Positions 7,674-16,324 of a DNA stretch of 64,000 bases are shown one piece after another. A model generated the notes under the pieces. That model made no database searches. It saw only the letters and a program-made list of their open reading frames with translations, and was not told the origin of the DNA. Location of the stretch: assembly GCA_038205395.1 (NCBI GenBank), contig JBBRBX010000001.1, positions 1-64,000 of the forward strand, given 5' to 3'. Both the position numbers and the translations under genes were made by a program. The DNA is from Fredericiella sp038205395. GTDB lineage: Bacteria > Chloroflexota > Anaerolineae > Caldilineales > Caldilineaceae. Positions within the stretch are counted from its first letter, which is position 1. Every line of letters starts with the position of its first letter.

Positions 7674-8704
7674 GTCCATCTCCCCGCTAAAATTGCGCCA
7701 CACGCATGGCATTGGCCGCGCTCCAGCCAGCATTGGCGGATGTGATAGCCCGTGCGCTCGATCAAAACCGTTCCACATTGGGGGCAGCGTGTGTCGCTGC
7801 AGCCGGTCAACTCGTGACTGCCCCCGATATTGCCTGCATACACATAGCGCAGCCCTGCCGCTCGCCCAATCTCCCAGGCGCGGCGCAGCGTCGTGGCCGG
7901 CGTAGGCGGCCGATCGTGCATCCGATAATGAGGTGTAAAGGCTGAGACGTGCCAGGGGATGTCGACGCTTACACCGGCCAAAAATTCGGCAATGGCGCGT
8001 AGCTCCGCTTCGCTGTCGTTGAGGCCGGGAATCACCAGCGTGGTAACTTCCGTCCACACACCCGTCTCGTGCACCAGGTGGCGGATATTGCGCAAGACAG
8101 GTTCCAGGCGAGCGCCACAATAGCGTCGATAGGTAGAGGGCGAATAAGCCTTGAGATCGATATTAGCGGCGCTCAGGTAGGGGGCCAGCCGGTCAATGGC
8201 CTGCAAAGTCTCAAAACCGCTCGACACAAAGACACAGTGCAGCCCCTGGCAGGCGGCCAGTTGGGCCGTGTCATATGCGTACTCGAAGTAGATGGCCGGT
8301 TCGTTGTAGGTAAAAGCAATCGACGGGATGACGTCGCGGCAGGCGGTGGCGACGATGGCCTCAGGTGGCCACTCCTGGCCGATACAATCGGTGGCAGGGT
8401 CAAAGGTCTTCCACTGCGACATCTCCCAGTTTTGGCACCAGCCACAGGTCAGGTTACAGCCCACCGTACCGATCGAAAGAATTTCACTGCCGGGCAGAAA
8501 ATGATGCAGGGGCTTTTTTTCCACCGGGTCCACATGCGCCGCCATCGCCAGCCCATACACCATCAACTGCAAACTGCCATGCAAATTGCGGCGCACGCCA
8601 CATTTCCCCGCCTCACCGGGCGCAATCGCGCACCAGTGTTCGCAAGCAGTACACTGTACATACCCGTGGTGCAGCGAACGGCTTAAAAGAGTAGGTTGGC
8701 TCAT
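7670..8704 (-). CDS. amrS: AmmeMemoRadiSam system radical SAM enzyme
   Basis: A 344-residue radical SAM protein. The iron-sulfur motif CNLTCGWC places ligands at Cys83, Cys87 and Cys90. An N-terminal cysteine group (Cys18, Cys21, Cys25, Cys35) and a C-terminal zinc-ribbon-like CPQCG...CHACG suggest extra metal sites. TYNEPAIYFEY and HVSAFTPHYRM are typical of the AmmeMemoRadiSam/PflA-like subgroup. It forms a two-gene operon with amrB, overlapping by four bases. The substrate of the family has not been settled. GGAG lies seven bases before the ATG. Confidence 0.92.
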   Translation of the reverse strand: MSQPTLLSRSLHHGYVQCTACEHWCAIAPGEAGKCGVRRNLHGSLQLMVYGLAMAAHVDPVEKKPLHHFLPGSEILSIGTVGCNLTCGWCQNWEMSQWKTFDPATDCIGQEWPPEAIVATACRDVIPSIAFTYNEPAIYFEYAYDTAQLAACQGLHCVFVSSGFETLQAIDRLAPYLSAANIDLKAYSPSTYRRYCGARLEPVLRNIRHLVHETGVWTEVTTLVIPGLNDSEAELRAIAEFLAGVSVDIPWHVSAFTPHYRMHDRPPTPATTLRRAWEIGRAAGLRYVYAGNIGGSHELTGCSDTRCPQCGTVLIERTGYHIRQCWLERGQCHACGAILAGRWT

Positions 8705-8888
8705 AAGCAGCTCCAGTTTTCACAGAACCGCAGGCAAACAATGAACACCATCCGCCTGGGGCCTTACCGGCTCTGCCTCTATTGTCGCGCAAATTTGCTG
8801 TAAAGTTGCAGCGAGTTTTCAAATTGCCCGATTTTGGTTACGAAGCTGTTCTCTTCACCAGGTGGGCAGATATACAGGGCCAAAGCAA

Positions 8889-8924
8889 CAAAATCCCCGG
8901 AACGAGAAATACGTTCCGGGGATA
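8889..8924 (-). terminator. Terminator after the PLP lyase gene
   Basis: ATCCCCGGAACG and CGTTCCGGGGAT form a 12-bp stem with a short loop. On the minus strand it is followed by TTTTG, about 30 bases past the lyase stop. Confidence 0.9.
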
Positions 8925-8953
8925 AGGGCGCACGCAGCGACTGCCCGGCGTGT

Positions 8954-10375
8954 CTACAGCGGTGCGAAGCGAGCTTGGAAGAAGCGCAGGTAGGCAGGTT
9001 CGTAGACCATTTTCAACCCCTTGACGCTGTGGCGTTGGTCATAGACAGCCTTAACGGACTCGGCAACGACATCCATATGCGCCTGGGTGTAGACACGGCG
9101 CGGGATCGTGAGGCGCACCAGTTCCAGCTTAGGATAGCGGTGGTCGCCGGTATCCGGATCGCGCCCGGCGCTGACTACGCCGCGCTCCATGGCGCGGATG
9201 CCGGAGTCAAGATAGAGCTGCGCCGCCAGCATTTGGGCCGGAAACGCCGCCTGCGGCACATGTTCATAAATACGTTTGGCATCCAGGAAAATAGCGTGCC
9301 CACCTACCGGCTGTACAATGGGAATGTTCCAGTCACTCAGCAGTTCGCCCAAATAGCGGACCTGGCCGATGCGCGCCCGCATGTGGTCGTCCTGCACTGC
9401 TTCCTCGATGCCGATTGCGACGGCTTCCATGTCACGGCCCGCCATGCCGCCATAGGTGTGCAGCCCCTCATAGATCACCACCAAATTGGCGGCCTTTTCA
9501 TACAGATCGGTGTGGTTCATGGCCAGCCAGCCGCCGATGTTGACCAGGTTATCCTTCTTGGCGCTCATCCACGCCCCATCGGTGTGCGAGCAGAACTCCT
9601 TCAAGATCACGGCGATTGGTGTGGTTTGATAGCCTTCCTCGCGCTCTTGAATAAAATAGGCATTCTCGGCCATACGGGTGGCGTCCAGATAAAGCCGGAT
9701 TCCGTGACGGTCACACAAGGCACGCAGTTCGCGCACATTGGCCATACTGACCGGCTGCCCCCCCGCCATGTTGACCGTGCCCGCCAGCGAAACGTAGGGA
9801 ATCTTGCCGGCGCCCACCCGCTGAATCAGTTTCTCCAGCTTGCCTAAATCGATATTGCCCTTGAATGGATGCAGGCTCTGCGAATCATGCGCTTCGTCAA
9901 TAATGACATCGACAAAGGTGGCGCCGGCCAGTTCCTGGTGCAGGCGTGTGGTCGTGAAATACATGTTGCCTGGCACCACATCGCCCGGCTTGATCAGCGC
10001 CTGCGAGATTAGATGCTCCGCCCCACGGCCCTGGTGCGTGGGCACCAGATACTGATAGCCATAGTAGGTGCGCACAGCATCTTCCAGATGATAAAAATTG
10101 CGGCTGCCGGCATAGGCTTCGTCGCCTAACATCATGCCCGCCCACTGGCGATCGCTCATGGCATTGGTGCCGCTGTCAGTCAGCAGGTCGATATAGACAT
10201 CTTCCGAGCGCAGCAGAAAGGTGTTGTAGCCGGCGTCGTCGAGCGCAGTTTGGCGGGCGGTGCGGTCGATCATCTTGATTGGCTCCACCATTTTGATCTT
10301 CCAAGGCTCGGCCCACGATCGACGTCCAAACTGCTGGCCCATTGTCTGGGGAATAGGGGTCTGCGGAGTTGTCAT
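8954..10375 (-). CDS. tpl: Tyrosine phenol-lyase / tryptophanase family PLP enzyme, TPL-like
   Basis: A 473-residue PLP beta-lyase that splits tyrosine (to phenol) or tryptophan (to indole) into pyruvate and ammonia. The core YIDLLTDSGTNAMS, VPTHQGRGAE, GNMYFTTTR and SAKKD (Schiff-base lysine about 274) matches the family closely. Two diagnostic sites favour tyrosine phenol-lyase: Arg398 in MERG, equivalent to the substrate-carboxylate arginine of the Citrobacter enzyme, and Phe465 in LRFF, where E. coli tryptophanase has histidine. The ATG at 10375 has AGAAGGAG seven bases upstream; the longer frame to 10444 lacks one. It is a single-gene unit with its own terminator. Substrate preference remains an inference. 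Confidence 0.88.
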   Translation of the reverse strand: MTTPQTPIPQTMGQQFGRRSWAEPWKIKMVEPIKMIDRTARQTALDDAGYNTFLLRSEDVYIDLLTDSGTNAMSDRQWAGMMLGDEAYAGSRNFYHLEDAVRTYYGYQYLVPTHQGRGAEHLISQALIKPGDVVPGNMYFTTTRLHQELAGATFVDVIIDEAHDSQSLHPFKGNIDLGKLEKLIQRVGAGKIPYVSLAGTVNMAGGQPVSMANVRELRALCDRHGIRLYLDATRMAENAYFIQEREEGYQTTPIAVILKEFCSHTDGAWMSAKKDNLVNIGGWLAMNHTDLYEKAANLVVIYEGLHTYGGMAGRDMEAVAIGIEEAVQDDHMRARIGQVRYLGELLSDWNIPIVQPVGGHAIFLDAKRIYEHVPQAAFPAQMLAAQLYLDSGIRAMERGVVSAGRDPDTGDHRYPKLELVRLTIPRRVYTQAHMDVVAESVKAVYDQRHSVKGLKMVYEPAYLRFFQARFAPL

Positions 10376-10654
10376 ATGATTGCTCCTTCTATCGGCATAG
10401 ATGTAGCGACAGCGACGCTGCTGCCGCAACTTGATTGGGAACAAGCGTGCAATATTACTTTAGCATAGGTGAAAGAGATAAGCGGTAAAAGAAACATCCA
10501 ACAAAATCATGCCTCAAAATGTGCCACCTTTCTGGGCCGCGATAGCTTGATCAGGCGCACAAACGATTTTACTCTAACTCTAGATTCAGCCAGATAATCC
10601 CTCACATATGCCCCCCTCCCACAAAGCGCGCTGGTAGTGAATGGAGGAGTAGTA

Positions 10655-11125
10655 ATGAAAGAAAGGAAGGCACTTTTGAACGATAAACCAGCAAATAAAT
10701 TTACATTGAGCACCACAATTCTAATGGTGCTTGCTGCGCTGGCGCTGTTCCTCGCCGGCTGCGGGACACAAGCTGAGGCGCGCCCTACTGAAGAAGAACA
10801 AATCAAGAATGTAGTCAAACAGTATTTTGTGCGCGAAGGCAACGTACCCGACTACACAGTTACTATTGAAGCTGTACAGGACAACTGGGCACGCGTGACA
10901 ATTGCACCGACAGGGGTGGATAATCTGGGGGGAGACAACACGCTCTATCTGCAGAACCAAGACCAGACGATAAATGATGCGCCCCCTGCCACCTTGGTTG
11001 TCCAGCCGGGCAATCAAGGTCGCGTGACAACGACCTCCGGCTGGGTGGTTATTGCCGGACCGCAGGCGCAGTTCACAGATGAAGAGCTGGACGCCGCTGG
11101 AGTGCCGCAGTCAATCCGGCCTTAG
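10655..11125 (+). CDS. Putative lipoprotein
   Basis: A 156-residue secreted protein with a lipoprotein signal peptide: positive N terminus, hydrophobic core at about 18-33 and lipobox LAGC with Cys36. The mature part is small and rich in Thr, Asn and Val (roughly residues 45-150), without a family I recognise. The ATG at 10655 follows GGAGGAG by five bases; a GTG at 10637 lies upstream of that site. It is convergent with the next gene, with only 10 bases between their stops. Confidence 0.8.
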   Translation: MKERKALLNDKPANKFTLSTTILMVLAALALFLAGCGTQAEARPTEEEQIKNVVKQYFVREGNVPDYTVTIEAVQDNWARVTIAPTGVDNLGGDNTLYLQNQDQTINDAPPATLVVQPGNQGRVTTTSGWVVIAGPQAQFTDEELDAAGVPQSIRP

Positions 11126-11135
11126 CCGGTAGCAG

Positions 11136-12140
11136 CTAGCGCATCAGCGTCAAGCGGGCGACAAGCGGTGCATGATCTGAGGGGCCGGAATCGCGCCAGA
11201 CATCGGCAGAAACCCCTACAAACGACTTGTCATAGAAAATGTAATCCAGACGCAGCAGAGCAGGCAGGGGCCTAATACCCTTGTGCGGATAGGTAAACCC
11301 AAAACCGATATCGCCAACTGCACGATAGACGTCTGTAAAACGAGCAGTTATAGCACGGTAACCATGAAATTGGTCCGTCATATTAAAATCGCCCGCCATA
11401 AGGATCTTCCCTGAATCTTGTTCAACACGCTGCAGCAAATCCTGCAGCGCCTTACTATGTGCAACCGTGTTGAATTCAGGCGCCATCGTAATTGGAGGCA
11501 CGATGTGGGAGTTATATAAAATAATCCGGGAGCCACCGAACTCAAACTCGATACGCTGATGGCCCAACGCCCCCGACAGTTCCGTATAGCGCCAGTAGTC
11601 GTCACTCACAATCGGATAGCGGCTAAACACCCCTTGCCCCGCATGGTCGGGCTGGGGATGCAGCGCTTGATAGGGATAAGTGCTTTGCAGCGCATCCGCA
11701 AGGGCAGCGGCGGCTTCTGCGCTCAATTCTTGGACAGCCACGACATCCGCGTCCACCGAACGGATAATGTCACCCAGGGCAAGAGCCGCCTGTTGATCAG
11801 GCGCCTGTAGGTTAAAACTCATCATATGCAGAACTGGTCGCTCTTGTGGTGGCGTTTGCGTGCGCGGCAGCAGGAAAGGGCCATAGGAAAATAGAAAGGC
11901 CACGACAGCAGGAACCAAAACGAATGCCATCCGCCACCGGCGCATTAGCAAAAAGATCGGCAAGAGAATAAGAGACGGGAGCAAAAGCAATTGCAGAAGT
12001 GACTTGACCAGCCCCATCGCTGGAACAGCTTCGCTCACCCACCACTGTAGAAGCCAGAGCAGAAAAACAATACTGCCATAAGCAAGTACGGCAGCAAAGC
12101 CGGCTGTTTTCAAAAATGCTTTGAGCTTTTCTATGTTCAA
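11136..12140 (-). CDS. Membrane-anchored endonuclease/exonuclease/phosphatase family protein
   Basis: About 334 residues. Three hydrophobic segments (roughly residues 8-35, 42-64 and 70-90 from the TTG start) anchor a C-terminal catalytic domain of the endonuclease/exonuclease/phosphatase fold. Catalytic elements are SFNLQ, VVAVQELS with the metal glutamate, AGDFNMTD with the Asp-Asn pair, LDYIFYD and GPSDHAPL with the final Asp-His. The active site would lie outside the membrane, as in the YafD-like group. A TTG at 12140 has GGAAGG eight bases upstream and starts the protein near the first helix; an ATG at 12191 has no ribosome binding site. The substrate could be nucleic acid, phospholipid or another phosphodiester. 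Confidence 0.82.
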   Translation of the reverse strand: MNIEKLKAFLKTAGFAAVLAYGSIVFLLWLLQWWVSEAVPAMGLVKSLLQLLLLPSLILLPIFLLMRRWRMAFVLVPAVVAFLFSYGPFLLPRTQTPPQERPVLHMMSFNLQAPDQQAALALGDIIRSVDADVVAVQELSAEAAAALADALQSTYPYQALHPQPDHAGQGVFSRYPIVSDDYWRYTELSGALGHQRIEFEFGGSRIILYNSHIVPPITMAPEFNTVAHSKALQDLLQRVEQDSGKILMAGDFNMTDQFHGYRAITARFTDVYRAVGDIGFGFTYPHKGIRPLPALLRLDYIFYDKSFVGVSADVWRDSGPSDHAPLVARLTLMR

Positions 12141-12307
12141 TCGCTGCACCTTCCGACAAGAAAATTGTCTGCACTGCGCAAAATCATCCAATGTCCAAAA
12201 TTGTACCCAGCTCTATAACTTCCAGGTAAAGCTGAGGCTATTGCACGACTCGCTTCCTGCTGTTTATCTATTAAGTACAAGTTTCAACCACTGTTGGGAG
12301 GAGCAAC

Positions 12308-14470
12308 GTGCAAAAACTAAATTTTCCCTCTACCAAAGCCGCCGCGCATTTTGTCGAGGAGGCGCAGGCGCAAGGCTATCGTGCGCGCCTGCCGGCAGGT
12401 GCACGGATTTTACCACGTATGACTGTCTGGGCAATCATCATTGGAGCACTGATCGGCGGCGCTTTATTTGGTGTCATCGGCGGGCTGGCCGAAGCAGGTC
12501 AACTAGGCTTGCCCCGGCTCGAACCGCTGTTTGCGGCGCCGGTCGGCGCGGTTACGGCGCTGCTAGCCACCTTTGGCGGCAGCCTGGGCGCGTTGATCGG
12601 CGGCTTTATTGGCCTGCACCCTGTCGCGCCGTTGACCACCTATGCCGACACCGAAGTGCTTGTGGACGGAGTGCTTGTGGACGATAACGCTGACAAAGCG
12701 GCGCTGGAGAAGCTGGCTATGCCGTATCGTGGCTATTGGAGCGACCGGGCAGTCACCCGCCAAGGGGAACGCGCGCCTGCAGCGACACAGCACAGCGACA
12801 AAATTACACTCAACCGTGTATTGGCCTGGGTGATTACGGTGGTGACGGCAGCCATTCTAATCCAGGCCACAGTTTACATCTGGTATCTGGCGCTGGATTA
12901 CGGCCACGGTGCGGATCAACAGTCACGCATCGGCTATACCATGAAAAATGTGCAGCGTATCCCGGCGGACACACCGGAACAGGCCGGAGCAGCCCTGGCC
13001 ACCATCCTGGGCGGTGAAACAATGGGGGTAGCCGCCGATCCGGTGGCCGCCGCAGTCGCCGCCCCTGTTGCCGCCGCGCAAGGGCAAACGCTTGTTTACG
13101 GCGGCGGCGACAGCGCCCTCAATCCGGATCAACTGCGCCGGATTGCCGCGCAAGCCAATGTCGCCGTCGTGATCGCGACCGAGGAACCCGCTTACGCGCT
13201 GCCGGCCGCGTATGCCGCGGCCTACTTCCGCGTGCCCGTCGTGCCGCTGGCACAGGTGGTGGATGTCTTGGAGCAGTCACAAACACGACTGCTGTTGGTG
13301 GCAGCGCCGGCGCGCCTGATCTCCAACGATCAACTGGCTGCACTGGCCGCCTATGGCCAGGTGGAACGCGTCGCCAGCGATAACATCTATCAGCATGCCT
13401 TGCTGTGGGCTCGCAGCCGCTGGGGAGATTTCGGCTGGGGGATTGACGAGCGCACCCAGGTGGACGGCTACTTCGACTTTACACTGGCCAATCCTGACGA
13501 TCCGGCCTTTGCCGCCGCCGGGCTGCCGATGGCGTACTCAGGCAATTTTGGGCCGCTGCTCTATACACCGCGTGATGACCTGGACGAGCTAACTGACCAG
13601 TATCTGTGGCGTTTGGGGCCGGACTACTTTGCCATTCCATCGGATGGCCCCTTTGTCAACGTGCGCGTGGTGGGCGGGCCGCAGAGTGTCAGCTATGGCG
13701 CGCAGGCGCGCGCTGATCTGGCGTTGGAAACCCACTCGTATCGCAACGAGGCGACAGGGGTGAGCGGTACAGCCGCCGCCGGTTGGATGTGGTTTTTTGT
13801 GGGGCTGGCCGGCTTTATCTGGGCGCTCTTTGCCATGCCGCGCCGCTTGCCGGACAGTGGTTTCTATCCACGCCTCTACTGGCCGTTGGCCATGTTGGTG
13901 CTGGGGCCGCTGGGCATCCTGGCCTTCTTCTGGGCCTATCAAGGCCGCCCAGTGGCGAGAGCTGAGCAAAGAAACAGCTATGTGCGCCCGCTGTGGTCAC
14001 AGACTGTAGCAGCCACCATTATGGGGATGGGCATCGGTATGGCGCTTATGATTGCGGCAATGTACTTGTGGGAATTCTTTGGCTTGCCTGTCGGCACCGG
14101 CGTGTCGTACACGTGGTGGCAGTGGCTGGGCGCGCCGATGGGTGCGTTCATGTGGGTGCTCATGGTCATTCCCGCCATTATTATCAGCATCTTCTTTTTC
14201 ATGGGACCAATGTTGGCGGAAATGCACGGCAAGGGCTATGGGCACGGAGTGCGCATGGCTGCACCTGTCGTCATCTACTCGATGGTCGCAGCATCTATCG
14301 GCATGTTTGCCTTTGCCTACTGGACGATGAACTGGGAAGAGTTGATGACAAAGGAAGATCTGTGGCTGTGGGTGACGCCCCTGTGGTTTGCGGCAGTCTG
14401 CGGCTTCTTTACAGCACTCATCCCCAACTATTGGATGGTGCGCACCGGTCGCAAAATGGGAGGGATGTAA
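12308..14470 (+). CDS. Multi-pass membrane protein with cell-wall-binding-repeat-like and DUF4396-like regions
   Basis: A 720-residue protein in three parts. Residues 1-115 hold two glycine-zipper membrane segments (GALIGGALFGVIGG; GGSLGALIGGFIG), reminiscent of stress-type GspM/DUF1269 proteins. After a third helix near 170-195 comes an extracytoplasmic region (about 200-465) with repeated alternations such as VAVVIATEEPAYALPAAYAA followed by VPVVPLAQVV, like cell wall-binding repeat 2. Residues about 470-720 form six helices ending in ALIPNYWMVRTGRK, which resembles the DUF4396 C terminus. The start is a GTG four bases after GGGAGGAG. The next gene begins in the base after the stop, so the two are surely co-translated. 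Function unknown; the domain names are by eye. Confidence 0.8.
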   Translation: MQKLNFPSTKAAAHFVEEAQAQGYRARLPAGARILPRMTVWAIIIGALIGGALFGVIGGLAEAGQLGLPRLEPLFAAPVGAVTALLATFGGSLGALIGGFIGLHPVAPLTTYADTEVLVDGVLVDDNADKAALEKLAMPYRGYWSDRAVTRQGERAPAATQHSDKITLNRVLAWVITVVTAAILIQATVYIWYLALDYGHGADQQSRIGYTMKNVQRIPADTPEQAGAALATILGGETMGVAADPVAAAVAAPVAAAQGQTLVYGGGDSALNPDQLRRIAAQANVAVVIATEEPAYALPAAYAAAYFRVPVVPLAQVVDVLEQSQTRLLLVAAPARLISNDQLAALAAYGQVERVASDNIYQHALLWARSRWGDFGWGIDERTQVDGYFDFTLANPDDPAFAAAGLPMAYSGNFGPLLYTPRDDLDELTDQYLWRLGPDYFAIPSDGPFVNVRVVGGPQSVSYGAQARADLALETHSYRNEATGVSGTAAAGWMWFFVGLAGFIWALFAMPRRLPDSGFYPRLYWPLAMLVLGPLGILAFFWAYQGRPVARAEQRNSYVRPLWSQTVAATIMGMGIGMALMIAAMYLWEFFGLPVGTGVSYTWWQWLGAPMGAFMWVLMVIPAIIISIFFFMGPMLAEMHGKGYGHGVRMAAPVVIYSMVAASIGMFAFAYWTMNWEELMTKEDLWLWVTPLWFAAVCGFFTALIPNYWMVRTGRKMGGM

Positions 14471-15670
14471 ATGTTTCGACCACTGGTTACACTCACTGCA
14501 ACGCTGCTGGTAGCGCTGCTTGGCCTGATCGGCAACCGGCTGACCTGGGAGCCACAGGGGGAGCCGCTGCAGGCGAGCGCTGCGCAAAATGCGGATATGC
14601 TGCAACTGACCGGCACGACGGCGCGTCTATCCGGCGAAAACTATTTACGCACGGCAGTTGCCTATGCGCAAACCATCTACGCAGCGGCGCAGGACAAAGA
14701 CCGTCCGGGTGCGGTGGTGCTTGTGCGCGATGACGATCCGGCCGTAGCGCTGGCAACCACGCGGCTGCAGCATTTCCCCGTCAATGCGCCCATGTTGTTT
14801 GTCACGGACGGCGGCACAAAGCTGCCCAAAGAGACAAAGGACGAGCTGGAGCGGCTGGGGCCGGAAGGCGTCATGATGGACGGCAATGTGCAAGTCTATC
14901 TGGTGGGGGCCATTGCGCCCAATGTCAACGCCGAAGTGGAGGACATGGGGCTTAAAACGCGCGTGCTCTATGCTGATAATGCTATCGCCTTCACCGAAGT
15001 GTTGGACGAATTTTTGGCGACGATGGAAGGCAACCACGCCGACTCTGTCCTTATTGCCGCTACTGAGGCGCTCGAATACATGTATGGCGGGTCAAACTGG
15101 AATGCGCACATGGGGCAGGCCTTTGCCTTTGTCAGCAACGGCGCTATTCCGCCGGAGACGCGCCGCATCCTAGAACGGCGCACCCCCAACTACCCCTATA
15201 TCTATGTCTTTGCCCCGTCGGATGTCGTGGGGCCGGAGCTGATGGCGGAGTTGACACGCTATGGCCATGTTCAGCGCATCCCCGGTAAGACGCCGCAGGA
15301 GATGGCGGTGCGTTGGGCCGGTTATAAAGATGTAGGTCGCGTGTATGGCTGGTGGTTCGGCAAATATATACGCAATGTCGGCTGGGGCTACGCGGAACCG
15401 GGACACAACTTGCTGCTGGCCAGCCCTGCCGACTGGCGGGTGCTTGCACCCAGTGGCGTGCTATCCCACATGGGCAAACATGGCATGCTGGTGCTGACCG
15501 ACGACAATGGTGCGCTGCCGGATGTGCTGCGCAGCTACTTGGAAATCCTGCAGCCGCCAGTAACCCATCCCAGCCAGCAGATATTCACCTACGCTTGGAT
15601 TCTAGGCCAGGATGTACCTGACGCCACTGTACGCGAACTGAGCGAGGCAATCTCAGTGGCAAACCCCTGA
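14471..15670 (+). CDS. Cell-wall-binding-repeat-like secreted or anchored protein
   Basis: A 399-residue protein with an N-terminal hydrophobic segment (residues 4-22) acting as signal or anchor. The LSGENYLRTAVAYAQ segment followed by GAVVLVRDDDPAVALATTRL and NAPMLFVTDGG resembles putative cell wall-binding repeat 2, in which each unit has a locus sensing sequence availability and a GG turn. A second such unit seems to start near 165 (TRVLYADNAIAFTEVLDEF). It abuts the preceding multi-pass protein (TAA directly followed by ATG), which has a similar central region, so the two likely form one envelope complex. A strong terminator follows. No enzymatic motif seen. Confidence 0.78.
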   Translation: MFRPLVTLTATLLVALLGLIGNRLTWEPQGEPLQASAAQNADMLQLTGTTARLSGENYLRTAVAYAQTIYAAAQDKDRPGAVVLVRDDDPAVALATTRLQHFPVNAPMLFVTDGGTKLPKETKDELERLGPEGVMMDGNVQVYLVGAIAPNVNAEVEDMGLKTRVLYADNAIAFTEVLDEFLATMEGNHADSVLIAATEALEYMYGGSNWNAHMGQAFAFVSNGAIPPETRRILERRTPNYPYIYVFAPSDVVGPELMAELTRYGHVQRIPGKTPQEMAVRWAGYKDVGRVYGWWFGKYIRNVGWGYAEPGHNLLLASPADWRVLAPSGVLSHMGKHGMLVLTDDNGALPDVLRSYLEILQPPVTHPSQQIFTYAWILGQDVPDATVRELSEAISVANP

Positions 15671-15726
15671 AACGGAGCTTGGGCGGAACCAGGTTTGTGA
15701 GAAAAAGTCACGACCGTATGCTGCTA

Positions 15727-15762
15727 AGGGACTGCCAGCCGTCAGACTGGCAGTCCCTTTTA
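15727..15762 (+). terminator. Terminator after the envelope module
   Basis: AAGGGACTGCCAG pairs with CTGGCAGTCCCTT around an 8-base loop, followed by TTTTATT, 56 bases after the stop codon. Confidence 0.92.
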
Positions 15763-15838
15763 TTATGCTTGACCAAAATACACGCTGTGTATAAACATTG
15801 CGTTAACCACAGGTGATTCTTGCGTCAAGGATACGCAG

Positions 15839-16222
15839 CTACTCCGGAGCCACTGCGATGCAGTCCACCTCAATCAGCATACTGCCGTTCAGCCCTGCTT
15901 GCACGGTTGTCCGGGCAGGATACGGCTCCACGACAAACTGGCGATAAACCGCGTTCATCTCGGCAAAATCGAGAATACGGGCCAGATAAATGTTCACCTT
16001 GACGACATCCCGCCAACCGGCGCCGGCAGCTTCCAGAATAACCTGAACGTTGTGAAATGTACGCTGGGCCTGGGCTTGGATGTCCCCCGGTTCAAAGCGC
16101 CCGCTGACAGGATCGAAGCTGCCCTGCCCGGAGACATAAATGCTGCGTCCTGTGGCAATAATACCCTGCGAATAGGGGGCAACAGGCTGCACGCCCTTTT
16201 CGGTAAAAATCACTTCGCGCAT
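15839..16222 (-). CDS. RidA family reactive intermediate/imine deaminase
   Basis: A 127-residue protein of the RidA/YjgF/YER057c family, which hydrolyses reactive enamine/imine intermediates from PLP enzymes. Family marks are APYSQGI, YVSGQGSFDP, the arginine in YPARTTVQAG and the C-terminal IEVDCIAV with the glutamate that positions water. Length matches the usual trimer subunit. The ATG at 16222 has GAGGAG five bases upstream; a TTG at 16234 would overlap that site. It is divergent from the amidohydrolase gene. The nearby PLP lyase at 8954 could be a source of its substrates, but that link is only a guess. Confidence 0.93.
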   Translation of the reverse strand: MREVIFTEKGVQPVAPYSQGIIATGRSIYVSGQGSFDPVSGRFEPGDIQAQAQRTFHNVQVILEAAGAGWRDVVKVNIYLARILDFAEMNAVYRQFVVEPYPARTTVQAGLNGSMLIEVDCIAVAPE

Positions 16223-16243
16223 ATAGCTCCTCAATTGATATGA

Positions 16244-16256
16244 ACTTCCCGGAAGT
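16244..16256. repeat. Dispersed motif, copy 2 (full palindrome)
   Basis: ACTTCCCGGAAGT is a perfect palindrome around the central C/G. It lies 21 bases upstream of the ridA-like start and 68 bases upstream of the divergent amidohydrolase start, so it could serve either gene. Confidence 0.5.
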
Positions 16257-16312
16257 CATCACCACGCCCATTACCTATACTCGATTATAACGTACTGCGC
16301 CAAGGTTTGGTG

Positions 16313-16318
16313 TACAAT
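16313..16318 (+). promoter_or_regulatory. -10 element, probably leaderless, for the amidohydrolase
   Basis: TACAAT ends six bases before the ATG at 16325, so the expected transcription start coincides with the start codon. No Shine-Dalgarno sequence is present. The same 6-base geometry occurs at aroQ. Confidence 0.4.
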
Positions 16319-16324
16319 TACAGT

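Noticed and set aside
8834..9847. 337-codon plus-strand frame opposite the PLP lyase
   Set aside because: The lyase motifs are unmistakable on the minus strand; the frame begins in the lyase terminator.
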